The position numbers were made by a program, and so were the translations under genes. Positions 49,185-58,773 of a stretch of DNA of 64,000 bases are shown piece after piece. The notes beneath the pieces were generated by a model. That model saw only the letters and a program-made list of their open reading frames with translations, did no database searches and was not told where the DNA came from. The DNA comes from Alphaproteobacteria bacterium BRH_c36. GTDB taxonomy: Bacteria > Pseudomonadota > Alphaproteobacteria > Rhizobiales > Hyphomicrobiaceae. How positions within the stretch are numbered: the stretch's first letter is position 1; every line of letters starts with the position of its first letter. The stretch covers positions 19,051-83,050 of the forward strand of contig LOEV01000075.1 in the NCBI GenBank assembly GCA_001516065.1. Reading direction: 5' to 3'.

Positions 49185-49910
49185 ATGGCAGGGGACATCC
49201 TTGGCGCTCTGGTTGCGATTCAGGGCGAAATCAATAAGAGCGTCAGTGCCGACCTCGCAGCCTTCGCGCAAACTCGCAATTGGCTGAATCTGGCTGTCGT
49301 CATGCCGCTTGGCGTTCTCTTTGGCGCCGTGCACGCGCTGACGCCGGGACACAGCAAGTCGATTCTCGCCTCCTATATTGCGGGCTCGACCCTATCGCTC
49401 GCACGAGGTATCGGCGTCGCAGCCGTGCTCTCATTCACACACATTATGTCCGCTGTGCTTATCGCTGTGCTGGCGTTGCCGCTCGTGACGCGCACCCTGG
49501 TTGGCGCGGGCCGCGCACCGCTCATCGAGGACCTGAGTAGGGGCATCATCGCCCTGATCGGATTATGGATGATCGCGCGGGCCTGGGGCTTCATGTCCCG
49601 GCATCACGAGAACGGCGCGATGTTCGGAGTGATTGCGGGCCTGATCCCATGCCCATTGACGTTGTTCACGATGGTGTTGGCAATCTCCCGTGGCGTACCA
49701 GAAGCCGGCCTTGTCTTTGCGTTCGCAATGATGCTCGGTGTGGCACTGACATTGTCTGTTCTTGCTGCGCTGTCTGTCTTGGCCAGGGACCGCCTCGCCG
49801 GGCTACTCGCCCGTCACGGGGCCACATTTGCGGCGACCGGGCGTGCACTTGAGGCGGCTGCGGGAGTGTTGCTGCTGGCTTTCGGTCTTCGCCAGGTGTT
49901 CGCAGGATGA
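49185..49910 (+). CDS. NicO/RcnA-type nickel-cobalt transporter
   Basis: HALTPGHSKSILASYIAGS and LSFTHIMSAVLIAVLALPLV. Confidence 0.8.
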   Translation: MAGDILGALVAIQGEINKSVSADLAAFAQTRNWLNLAVVMPLGVLFGAVHALTPGHSKSILASYIAGSTLSLARGIGVAAVLSFTHIMSAVLIAVLALPLVTRTLVGAGRAPLIEDLSRGIIALIGLWMIARAWGFMSRHHENGAMFGVIAGLIPCPLTLFTMVLAISRGVPEAGLVFAFAMMLGVALTLSVLAALSVLARDRLAGLLARHGATFAATGRALEAAAGVLLLAFGLRQVFAG

Positions 49911-50019
49911 AACCTTCGCCACGTTCTCTGTTACAGAGTGAAACAATTGCGAAATCTGCCTGCAACGTGCCGATGCGATGGTAACGGTCTGTCGAGGGTC
50001 GACCATAAAAAGAGATGCG

Positions 50020-51789
50020 ATGAACAGGGCGTACTTAAACGGGCTGGCGGTAATTTTCGGCCTTCTGGCGATCCTGGCGGGGTTTTCTGCCAGCGCGCAT
50101 GAGGGCCACGATCACGACAAACCTCCGCCCCTAAACCTGCCGGTTGCCCCGCGCATCATTGCGGTCACGCCCGACTTGGAGCTTGTCGGGGTGCTTTCCG
50201 GCAAGGAACGGCTGACCGTCTTCCTACATGAGTTCGCGACCAACGAGCCGGTGGCCGGTGCGAAGATGACGGTTTCGGCGGATGCGGACAGCATTGAGGC
50301 TAAGCCCGAAGGCCCTGGCGTGTTCACCCTTGCGGCCCCTTGGATTGCCAAGGGCGCGACCGTCGACCTCATCTTTTCCCTCAAGCTGGCGGATGGCGGT
50401 GAGGATCTACTGACCGGACGCCTGGAAGTGCCGCAGAGCCTGGAGCAGTCGCTCGCCAAAACCCCCGCACCAGTCGCGTGGTATGAGGCCTTCATTGAAG
50501 ACCAACGCCTACTATGGGCTGTCGGGAGCAGCTTCGTTGGCGGCATCTTGTTGACACTCCTATTTGCCGGTGGCAGGCGCAAGCCGTCAGTCTCCAGGAG
50601 CGGAGGTAAGACTACAGATAGCGACGCGCCGAAAACGGCTCCGTCTGCCCAGAGCGAGGTCACGCCCTTGCGACGGAACGCAGGCGCGGCGGTGATCTTG
50701 GCAATCGTCGTCGCGATGGGCGCTTATGATCCTGCAGCGGCAGCAGAGTCAAAGCAGGCCGCACTACCGTCGGTTCCCTCGACCATGGCCACCGACCAGC
50801 CGCAGCGCATGCCCGATGCTACGCTGTTCATTCCCAAGGCGACGCAGCACCTCTTATCCATTCGCACGCAGGTCGTAGCGCGCAGCAAGGCTGCGAAAAG
50901 TATCGAAATGAGCGGGAGAGTGACGGTCGGCCCGCAAAATATCGGACGTGTCCAGTCAAACCGGCCGGGCCGGTACCTCGCCGCAGGCGAGCGTGTGGGC
51001 TTCGTCGGCATGCGGGTGGAAGCCGGTCAAATCCTTGGGCAAGTCGAGACCTATATAGAAGAATCGGACCGCGCCAATATCGTGAGCCAGATTGCCGAGA
51101 CCGAGGCTCGCATCGCCAAAAACCGAACGATCCTGTCGCGCTACGAGAAGTCTCCGGGCGCGGTTCCGCAAGTCAAGGTCGATGAGATTCGCGGCGAGCT
51201 GCAGGCGCTGATAAAGGGGCGTGAGGAGCTGTTGCCGAGCACGTCCGCACGTGAGCCATTGGTTGCGCCAATCAGCGGCGTAATTTCGGCTGCCAATGTC
51301 GTTGTCGGGCAGGTGGTCGAATCGCGCGACGTGCTGTTCGAGATCATCGATCCCACCGAATTTTGGGTAGAGGCGGTCTCCGCTCATCCCGAGGAGGCCG
51401 ACAACATGGCATCCGCCGTCGCCGTCGTCCACGATCATCATTTCCTCGACCTCGAGTATCTTGGGCGGGGTCTTGTGCTGCGCAACCATTCGGCGGTTCT
51501 CAACTTTAAAGTGCTGAACTCCGGCGAAGATATTGCGGTCGGTATGACGGCCAAGGTGGTCCTTCAAAGCAACGAGGAAACTGAGGGCTTCGTGCTTCCA
51601 GCCTCCGCCGTTGTACGCGGCCCGACGGGACTGCCCATCGTCTGGCTCAAGAAGCAGCCCGAGCGCTTCGAACCACAGGTCGTCAAGGTGGAGCCCTTTG
51701 ATGGCGACTCCGTCGTTATCACCGCCGGCCTAAAACCTGATCAGCGCGTTGTGACGGATGGCGTCACATTGTTGAACCAGGTGCGGTGA
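50020..51789 (+). CDS. RND periplasmic adaptor, CzcB-like
   Basis: Signal then HEGHDHDKPP, HlyD-type adaptor domains; followed by RND pump. Confidence 0.85.
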   Translation: MNRAYLNGLAVIFGLLAILAGFSASAHEGHDHDKPPPLNLPVAPRIIAVTPDLELVGVLSGKERLTVFLHEFATNEPVAGAKMTVSADADSIEAKPEGPGVFTLAAPWIAKGATVDLIFSLKLADGGEDLLTGRLEVPQSLEQSLAKTPAPVAWYEAFIEDQRLLWAVGSSFVGGILLTLLFAGGRRKPSVSRSGGKTTDSDAPKTAPSAQSEVTPLRRNAGAAVILAIVVAMGAYDPAAAAESKQAALPSVPSTMATDQPQRMPDATLFIPKATQHLLSIRTQVVARSKAAKSIEMSGRVTVGPQNIGRVQSNRPGRYLAAGERVGFVGMRVEAGQILGQVETYIEESDRANIVSQIAETEARIAKNRTILSRYEKSPGAVPQVKVDEIRGELQALIKGREELLPSTSAREPLVAPISGVISAANVVVGQVVESRDVLFEIIDPTEFWVEAVSAHPEEADNMASAVAVVHDHHFLDLEYLGRGLVLRNHSAVLNFKVLNSGEDIAVGMTAKVVLQSNEETEGFVLPASAVVRGPTGLPIVWLKKQPERFEPQVVKVEPFDGDSVVITAGLKPDQRVVTDGVTLLNQVR

Positions 51790-51820
51790 GGGGTCGAAGA
51801 TGTTCAATCTGCTCGTTACT

Positions 51821-54800
51821 GGAAGCCTGCGAAACCGTTTGTTCGTTCTGGCCCTCGCTGGTGTACTCGTTCTCTTCGGTGCGCTCACGTTGCGCACCTT
51901 ACCAGTCGACGTCTTCCCCGACTTGAACCGACCAACCGTCACATTGATGACCGAGGCTGAGGGCCTTGCGCCGGAAGAAGTCGAAACCCTCGTCACGTTC
52001 CCGATTGAGACCGCCATGAACGGCATGGCAGGCGTTACGCGCGTGCGCTCGGTATCGAGCGTCGGCTTGTCCATCGTCTACGTAGAGTTCGATTGGGGCA
52101 CCGAAATCTACCTCAACCGGCAACAGATCAACGAACGGCTCAACATTGTCCGCGAGCAGCTGCCGGCCGGTGTTATTCCGCAGATGGCCCCGGTCACCTC
52201 GATCATGGGCGAGATCATGTTGATCGCGGTCTCAAGCACCACGCAGACACCAATGGAGACACGAGAGCTTGCCGACTGGGTTATGCGTCCACGACTATTG
52301 ACCATTCCGGGCGTTGCGCAAGTGATCCCGATCGGTGGCGAGGTTCGCCAATATCGAGTGTCGCTCGATACTGCGCAGATGAGCCTGCTTGGCATCGGTC
52401 GCGAGCAGGTCGAGGCGGCGGTCGCCAAGTTCGGCTCGAATACGGCTGGCGGTTTCGTCGACCAGCATGCGCGCGAGTATCTGATCCGCAACCTCGGCCG
52501 CACCACACGGCTTGAGGATTTGAGAAACCTGCCGGTCGCTTATCGAGACGACGTCGTTGTGAAGCTGTCGCAAGTGGCACAAATCGATTATGCGGCGCGG
52601 GTGAAGCGCGGAGACGCCGGCCACATGGGGAAGTCGGCCGTCATTCTGTCGGTGCAAAAGCAGCCAGCAGCGGACAGCCTGAGGCTCACCGAGGACGTTG
52701 AAAGCTCGCTTGAAGATCTGCGCCGTGTTTTACCAAAAGATGTCCAAATCAACGTGCTGTTCCGACAAGCTGATTTCATTAAAGCTTCCGTCACGAATGT
52801 TCAGACGGTCCTCATTGAGGCGATGCTTGTCGTTGCGGTCGTGCTGTTCGCATTCCTGCTCAATTGGCGCACGACTTTTATTTCGCTGACAGCCATACCG
52901 ATCTCGATCCTGATCACAGTCATTGTATTCCAGCAGCTTGGATTGACGATCAACACAATGACGCTCGGCGGCCTTGCCATTGCCATTGGCGAGCTTGTCG
53001 ATGATGCGGTTGTCGACGTTGAAAACGTGTTCCGGCGCCTGCGCGAGAATGCGGCGAAGGCCGTGCCCCGCCCGGTGCTCGAAGTGATTGCGAGCGCCTC
53101 GCAAGAGGTCCGCTCGGGGATTATCTACGCAACCGGAATCATCGTTCTTGTGTTCGTTCCGCTTTTTGCGTTGTCTGGCATTGAAGGTCGGCTGTTCGCG
53201 CCCCTCGGTGTTGCCTATATCGTCTCGATCCTGGCGAGCCTTATTACGTCGATCACCGTGACGCCAGTCCTGTGCTACTATCTGTTGCCAAAGTCGGGCG
53301 CGATGGCGCATAGCGACGGCTGGCTCGTCCGTGCACTCAAGTCTGGAAACAAAAGGCTGCTGGGCTGGGCTTTCCGTAAGCAGCCCTTCGTCATCGTGGC
53401 AGCCATAGCGGCCGTCGCCGCTGCCGGCATCTCCGCGACCTATCTGCCGCGCGCCTTTCTGCCGGCCTTCAACGAAGGTACGCTCACGATCTCGATGCTT
53501 TTCAGGCCGGGGATCTCGCTTGCCGAGTCCCACCGCGTCGGCCTCATTGCGGAACGTCTGATCTTGCAGGTGGCCGAGGTGGAAACGGTTGGCCGCCGAA
53601 CAGGTCGCGCAGAACTTGATGAGCATGCAGAAGGCGTGCACTCCGCTGAAATCGACGTTGATCTTGCGTCGTCTGAGCGCGGGAGAGAAGAGATCATCGC
53701 CGACATCCGGGCGCGCCTTGCTGTCTTGCCGGCGAGCGTCAACGTTGGCCAGCCCATTTCGCACCGGCTCGACCACATGCTTTCAGGCGTGCGCGCGCAA
53801 ATCGCGTTAAAGGTTTTCGGTGAGGATCTCGATACGCTCCGTGGCGTCGCCGAGCAGCTCAAGAGTCGGCTGGAGGAGATCCCCGGCCTTGTTGACATCT
53901 CTATCGAGCGGCAAGTCCGTATCCCACAAGTACAAGTCGCCGTCGACTATGACAAGGCGTACGCGCACGGCATCACGCCCGCCGCCATTACTGAGGCCTT
54001 GGCAACTCTAATCAACGGTCGGGTCGTCTCGCAAATCGTTGAGGGCAGCCGCCGCTACGACGTCGTACTTCGCGTCCTCGATCGAGACCGAACGACTGAA
54101 GGGCTCAAGAACCTGAAGATCGAGACGCCGGCTGGTCCGATCCCGTTGGAGACGTTTGCTTCGATCGTAGAGTCGGATGGACCCAATCAGATATCGCGGG
54201 AAAACACAAAGCGGCGCATCTTCGTTTTGGCAAACTCGGACGGCTCCGACATGTCGCGCATCGTCGGTGACATCCGAAAAATGCTCTCCGAGCAGCAGCT
54301 GCCAAGTGGTTTCTTCACCTCTCTGGAAGGCACTTTCCAGGCTCAGGAGGAAGCTTCCCGCACCATTGCTCTGCTCTCGCTGCTGTCGCTCGCCGGCATC
54401 TTCACCGTGCTTTACAGTCGGTACAAATCAGCCGTGCTGGCTTTCATCATCATGGGGAACGTTCCGCTTGCACTGATCGGAAGTGTCACAGCGCTCTGGA
54501 TCGCCGATCAGTCGCTCTCGGTTGCAACAATGATCGGCTTTATCACGCTTGCCGGCATCAGTGCCCGCAACGGGATCCTGAAGATCAGCCACTACATCAA
54601 TCTTGTGCTGTTCGAGGGCGAAGTTTTCGGGCGCGACATGATCGTGCGCGGTAGTCTTGAGCGGCTGGTGCCGGTTTTGATGACAGCGCTGTCAGCTGGC
54701 TTCGCTCTCATTCCGCTCATGATCGTAGCGGATGCCCCCGGCAAGGAGATCCTGCATCCTGTCGCCATCACAATCTTTGGCGGCCTCATCAGTTCCACAC

Positions 54801-54919
54801 TTCTCGATACGGTGCTGACGCCGATCCTCTTCCTGCGCTATGGCGAGAAGCCGTTGCGCAGGCTCATCTCGGAGCGAGACGAGCTTTCACTCGCCCCCGC
54901 TGCCCAGCAGGCCTATTGA
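51821..54919 (+). CDS. heavy-metal efflux RND transporter, CzcA family (third copy); start codon uncertain (ORF opens at 51800)
   Basis: LPVDVFPDLNRPTVTLMTEAEGLAPEEVETLVTFPIE; about 1030 aa. Confidence 0.88.
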   Translation, partial: GSLRNRLFVLALAGVLVLFGALTLRTLPVDVFPDLNRPTVTLMTEAEGLAPEEVETLVTFPIETAMNGMAGVTRVRSVSSVGLSIVYVEFDWGTEIYLNRQQINERLNIVREQLPAGVIPQMAPVTSIMGEIMLIAVSSTTQTPMETRELADWVMRPRLLTIPGVAQVIPIGGEVRQYRVSLDTAQMSLLGIGREQVEAAVAKFGSNTAGGFVDQHAREYLIRNLGRTTRLEDLRNLPVAYRDDVVVKLSQVAQIDYAARVKRGDAGHMGKSAVILSVQKQPAADSLRLTEDVESSLEDLRRVLPKDVQINVLFRQADFIKASVTNVQTVLIEAMLVVAVVLFAFLLNWRTTFISLTAIPISILITVIVFQQLGLTINTMTLGGLAIAIGELVDDAVVDVENVFRRLRENAAKAVPRPVLEVIASASQEVRSGIIYATGIIVLVFVPLFALSGIEGRLFAPLGVAYIVSILASLITSITVTPVLCYYLLPKSGAMAHSDGWLVRALKSGNKRLLGWAFRKQPFVIVAAIAAVAAAGISATYLPRAFLPAFNEGTLTISMLFRPGISLAESHRVGLIAERLILQVAEVETVGRRTGRAELDEHAEGVHSAEIDVDLASSERGREEIIADIRARLAVLPASVNVGQPISHRLDHMLSGVRAQIALKVFGEDLDTLRGVAEQLKSRLEEIPGLVDISIERQVRIPQVQVAVDYDKAYAHGITPAAITEALATLINGRVVSQIVEGSRRYDVVLRVLDRDRTTEGLKNLKIETPAGPIPLETFASIVESDGPNQISRENTKRRIFVLANSDGSDMSRIVGDIRKMLSEQQLPSGFFTSLEGTFQAQEEASRTIALLSLLSLAGIFTVLYSRYKSAVLAFIIMGNVPLALIGSVTALWIADQSLSVATMIGFITLAGISARNGILKISHYINLVLFEGEVFGRDMIVRGSLERLVPVLMTALSAGFALIPLMIVADAPGKEILHPVAITIFGGLISSTLLDTVLTPILFLRYGEKPLRRLISERDELSLAPAAQQAY

Positions 54920-54949
54920 GCCTGGAATTTCTCAACCAAGGAGTCTCAA

Positions 54950-55345
54950 ATGCTGAAGCATTTCCTCATCGTTCTCAGCCTCGTGTTTGCCTTCGCCGGC
55001 CCCGCCTCTGCACATTCTGACCACAAGATCATCATGGGCCCGAACGGCGGCCATATCGTCGATGCCGGTGGAGGTGCCCAGCACTGGGAACTCGCCGCGG
55101 CTGGTGGCGACCTGATCCTCTTTGTCACAGATAGCGAGGAGAAGCCTGTTGACACTGCCGGCGGATCGGCTGAGGGCAAGGTTCTGGTCGGTGGCAAGAC
55201 CCTTGATGTTACGTTTGCTCCGGCCGGCGGCAACACGATGAAGGCGTCCGGAGAATTCGTTGCCGCCAAAGGCATGAAAGTGATCGTTAAAACCAATGGT
55301 GTCGGCGGTAAGAGCTTCCAAGCCCGTCTGACGCCGATGAAATAA
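54950..55345 (+). CDS. periplasmic protein following RND pump
   Basis: Signal peptide, HSDHKIIMGPNGGHIVDAGG. Confidence 0.65.
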   Translation: MLKHFLIVLSLVFAFAGPASAHSDHKIIMGPNGGHIVDAGGGAQHWELAAAGGDLILFVTDSEEKPVDTAGGSAEGKVLVGGKTLDVTFAPAGGNTMKASGEFVAAKGMKVIVKTNGVGGKSFQARLTPMK

Positions 55346-55359
55346 AGTGGCATGAGCCT

Positions 55360-56139
55360 ATGAGACAACCTGCCACCGAGGACGATGAAGATGGCGGGCC
55401 TAATGTTGTTCCGCCGTCCATGCCGCCCGACGCGCATATTCTTTTGTGCGACGACGACCTGGAGCTGCGCCGGCTGCTCAGCACCTTCTTGCGCGAAAAC
55501 GGCTATCGGGTGACGCCGGTTGGCGATGGGCGAGAGGTCGGCCGGAATGTCGCCGAAGCAGGCATAGATCTCGTGATTCTCGATCTCATGCTGCCGGGCA
55601 CCAATGGGCTAGAGATCTGTCGCAATCTGCGGACCTCTTCAACCGTGCCCATCCTCATGCTGACAGCGAAGGGCACGGAGACGGACCGGATTGTCGGCCT
55701 TGAGATGGGCGCCGACGACTACGTCGCAAAGCCGTTCAGCCCCAACGAACTTCTTGCTCGCGTGAAGGCTCTTCTGCGGCGCTCGCGGATGGGACCACGC
55801 GAGGAAACGGCCGTTACGAGTCGGACGATCACATTCGACGGCTGGAGGCTCGACACGCTGCGCCGGGAATTGCGCAATCCTGACGGAGTCATCATAGATC
55901 TGTCGGCCGGCGAGTACGATCTCTTGCTGACCTTCCTCGAAGCCCCGAACCGCGTCCTCGACCGGGACTATCTGATTGAGGTGGCGCGCAAGCGCACGGC
56001 GGCCGGTTTCGACCGAAGCATTGATGTGCAGGTGAGCCGGCTACGGCGCAAGCTCGGCGAAAGTGAATCAAGCGAAAGCCTTATCAAGACCGTTCGCGGC
56101 GCCGGCTACATGCTGACCGCTGAGGTCAAGCGCGGATGA
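55360..56139 (+). CDS. OmpR-family response regulator
   Basis: Receiver (HILLCDDDLELRRLL, DLVILDLMLPG, LTAKG, DYVAKPF) plus winged-HTH. Confidence 0.93.
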   Translation: MRQPATEDDEDGGPNVVPPSMPPDAHILLCDDDLELRRLLSTFLRENGYRVTPVGDGREVGRNVAEAGIDLVILDLMLPGTNGLEICRNLRTSSTVPILMLTAKGTETDRIVGLEMGADDYVAKPFSPNELLARVKALLRRSRMGPREETAVTSRTITFDGWRLDTLRRELRNPDGVIIDLSAGEYDLLLTFLEAPNRVLDRDYLIEVARKRTAAGFDRSIDVQVSRLRRKLGESESSESLIKTVRGAGYMLTAEVKRG

Positions 56140-57470
56140 GCCGTCTCTTCGACACGATCGCCGGGCGAACGGTACTGGTCCTGGTGCTGGGGCTTGGTTC
56201 CACATTGTTCCTTGCGCAGTACGTGTACATTGTAGGAAGTGAGCGGGAAGTCACACGCTCCAACGCCGACAGGGTGGCGGAGCGCCTTCTAGTGCTTGCG
56301 CAAACGATCACAGCCGTATCCACGGAAAGCAGGGACGAGACCGCCCACGGCTTGTCGGGTGGTCCGCTCGAATTGCATTGGAGCGAGGAGCCGCTGGCTA
56401 ACGCTGGCGGAAGTCTCGACACCACGGCACAGACGCTGCGCGCCTACCTGATCGAGCGATCCCCCGAGCTTAGCAAGCGCGGTGTAATTTTCGGTACCAG
56501 CGGCGGCTCTAGCGCTGATCCCAAGCACACAACGCTGATCTCGCTCGGCCTCGAAGACGGCACTTGGCTCAACGTGACACTGGCCCGCGGACACTCCACC
56601 CGAATCACGTCCCCTAGCTTACTGGTCACGAGCCTCGTTGGCGCTCTCGGCGTCATCCTGGTCGCAGTCCTGTTAAGCCGCTGGCTCACGCAGCCGCTCA
56701 ACAGACTTGCAGACGGCGCCCGGGCATTCTTCGTCGCAGGCGAGGACGGTCGCGAATTGGAGGAGCGCGGAACACTGGAGGTCCGCACGCTGGCAAGGGC
56801 CATCAACGAGATGCGTCGGCGCATCGAGCGCATGGTTGGCGACCGCACGCAGATGCTTGCTGCCATTAGCCATGACCTGCGCACGCCGCTGACCCGACTG
56901 CGTTTGCGAGCAAATACATTGCCTGCCGGTGAACCGAGGTTGTCGATCGAGCGGGACATCGCCGAGATGGAGCAGATGATCGATGCGACGCTTGGCTTCT
57001 TGAGGGAGAACACGGACCAGGAGGCCATCGAGCCTATCGACGTGGCGGCCATCCTTCAAACCATTGCCGATGATGCAGCTGATGCCGACCAACCCGTGAC
57101 TATAAACGCACCGCGGAGCCTGATAGCTCGCGGCCGCCATCTCGCTATCAAACGCGCGCTCACCAACCTTATCAACAATGCAGTGCGCCACGGCGGGTCG
57201 GCGTCGATCACGGCCCATCAGTCACCAACCGAAATTGAAGTTGTTATCCTTGACGATGGACCGGGTATTCCGCCAGACAAGCTCGAAGCCGTATTCGAGC
57301 CCTTCTGCCGTCTCGACGATGCGCGCGGTCGGGAAACAGGCGGTTATGGCTTGGGCCTCACCGTTGCCCGCTCGATCGCGAGGAGTCATGGAGGTGATGT
57401 TGTCCTCACCAACTGCGATGGCGGCGGGCTTCAGGCTCTACTCCGGCTACCGAAACTTCAACACACTTGA
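56136..57470 (+). CDS. sensor histidine kinase
   Basis: HAMP region, AAISHDLRTPLTRLRLRA, NLINNAVRHGG, DDGPGIPPDKLEAVFEPFCR; overlaps regulator stop (ATGA). Confidence 0.93.
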   Translation: MSRLFDTIAGRTVLVLVLGLGSTLFLAQYVYIVGSEREVTRSNADRVAERLLVLAQTITAVSTESRDETAHGLSGGPLELHWSEEPLANAGGSLDTTAQTLRAYLIERSPELSKRGVIFGTSGGSSADPKHTTLISLGLEDGTWLNVTLARGHSTRITSPSLLVTSLVGALGVILVAVLLSRWLTQPLNRLADGARAFFVAGEDGRELEERGTLEVRTLARAINEMRRRIERMVGDRTQMLAAISHDLRTPLTRLRLRANTLPAGEPRLSIERDIAEMEQMIDATLGFLRENTDQEAIEPIDVAAILQTIADDAADADQPVTINAPRSLIARGRHLAIKRALTNLINNAVRHGGSASITAHQSPTEIEVVILDDGPGIPPDKLEAVFEPFCRLDDARGRETGGYGLGLTVARSIARSHGGDVVLTNCDGGGLQALLRLPKLQHT

Positions 57471-57487
57471 TTGAGCTGGAGGGTGAA

Positions 57488-57751
57488 ATGATTGGATCGA
57501 ACATCAAGCCAATAATGGCGGCATTGATATGCCTCGCGGGGGTCAGCGAAGCCATGGCGCATGACATTCCGTGGCCACGCGGCATGTCACGGCAGATCGC
57601 AGTCGGATCGTGCGCAAAAGGTCCTTGTAGATACCGGACGTCATTCAGCCCAACGGTGCCTCACAAGCACGCAGAGCCCGGCAATTGCATTGGTATGGGC
57701 GCAGCAGGCTATACGGCTCGCCGCAGGTTTGCTTGCCCATCTCGCAAGTAA
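57488..57751 (+). CDS. small secreted protein, 'CAKGPC' family copy 3 (divergent C-terminus)
   Basis: HDIPWPRGMSRQIAVGSCAKGPCRYRTSFSPTVPHKH. Confidence 0.65.
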   Translation: MIGSNIKPIMAALICLAGVSEAMAHDIPWPRGMSRQIAVGSCAKGPCRYRTSFSPTVPHKHAEPGNCIGMGAAGYTARRRFACPSRK

Positions 57752-57942
57752 TGCTCGGCCGTCCAAAGGCACCTTGGCACTGCCGCGCGCTGCAGCTGGC
57801 TATCGTCCGATTCGGCTCCACTAGCATCCGTCGAATCGTTATCTCGGGCGGCGGACCTGAGGGACGCTTATGGCCCGTCGCGTCGGACGCCGGACGGAAG
57901 GTATCAGGGCAAACCGACCGTTGACAACGTCCGGCGCCACCG

Positions 57943-58620
57943 GTGCAATGCTTCGCGAGATGCAGGGCGAGAGGGGCAACCGTGGCGTTTGGGGGAGACT
58001 CAGCACCGAGCAGAGTTTGGCAAGAGCCGAACGCGGTCCAGATCCACGTAACGCTGGAGGACATCGAGCCCCCCATCTGGCGGCGCCTGGTCGTGCCGAT
58101 CCCAGCGACCCTCGCCGACCTGCACCGCATCCTTCAAGCGGCCATGGGCTGGACGGATTCGCATCTCTACCAGTTCGAGATCGGCGGCCTTCGCTTCGGT
58201 GACATCGAAAACCTGAATCAGTATCGCTTTCAAGGCGATGCGCAGGCGTTCGACGCCAGTGAGGTCCGGCTCCGGGACTTCATCTTCCAATGCAACAACC
58301 AGCCGGTCTTCCACTATGTCTACGACTTCGGCGACGACTGGCGCCATCGCGTGGCGCTGGAGAAGTTGCTGTCGCTGTTGCCCGCACCGAAAGTCGCGAC
58401 CTGTGTCGATGGTGCCCGCTGCTGTCCGCCAGAGGATGTCGGCGGCCCGCCCGGCTACTTCGAATTCCTGCGCGTGCTCATCACGCCTGAGCCCGACGAA
58501 ATCGAAGAGCAAAGGCATCTCAAGCGATGGAGTGGCGGCAAGTTCAATCCGGAACGGTTCGACGTAATCAAAACGGACAAGGAGGTGCGTAGGGCTCTGC
58601 GCAAGGGACGGGTGCCGTAG
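57943..58620 (+). CDS. plasmid pRiA4b ORF-3-like family protein
   Basis: IHVTLEDIEPPIWRRLVVPIPATLADLHRILQAAMGWTDSHLYQFEIGG...HYVYDFGDDWRH. Confidence 0.88.
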   Translation: MQCFARCRARGATVAFGGDSAPSRVWQEPNAVQIHVTLEDIEPPIWRRLVVPIPATLADLHRILQAAMGWTDSHLYQFEIGGLRFGDIENLNQYRFQGDAQAFDASEVRLRDFIFQCNNQPVFHYVYDFGDDWRHRVALEKLLSLLPAPKVATCVDGARCCPPEDVGGPPGYFEFLRVLITPEPDEIEEQRHLKRWSGGKFNPERFDVIKTDKEVRRALRKGRVP

Positions 58621-58773
58621 CCTTCAATGCCGCCTTACCTAAATCCCACAAGGAGACATCGAAACCGAGGCGTGCGGCGGTCCTGCGCCTGCCCTCAGCT
58701 ACGTCCGGTTCTCGAGTGATAGAGGCGTTGCGCGCCATATCAATGATAGGCTTCACCGGGAAGTGAGATGGCA

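Noticed and set aside
52730-53776. 348-aa minus-strand ORF
   Set aside because: Antisense to the third RND pump; low-complexity R/D/H-rich composition.
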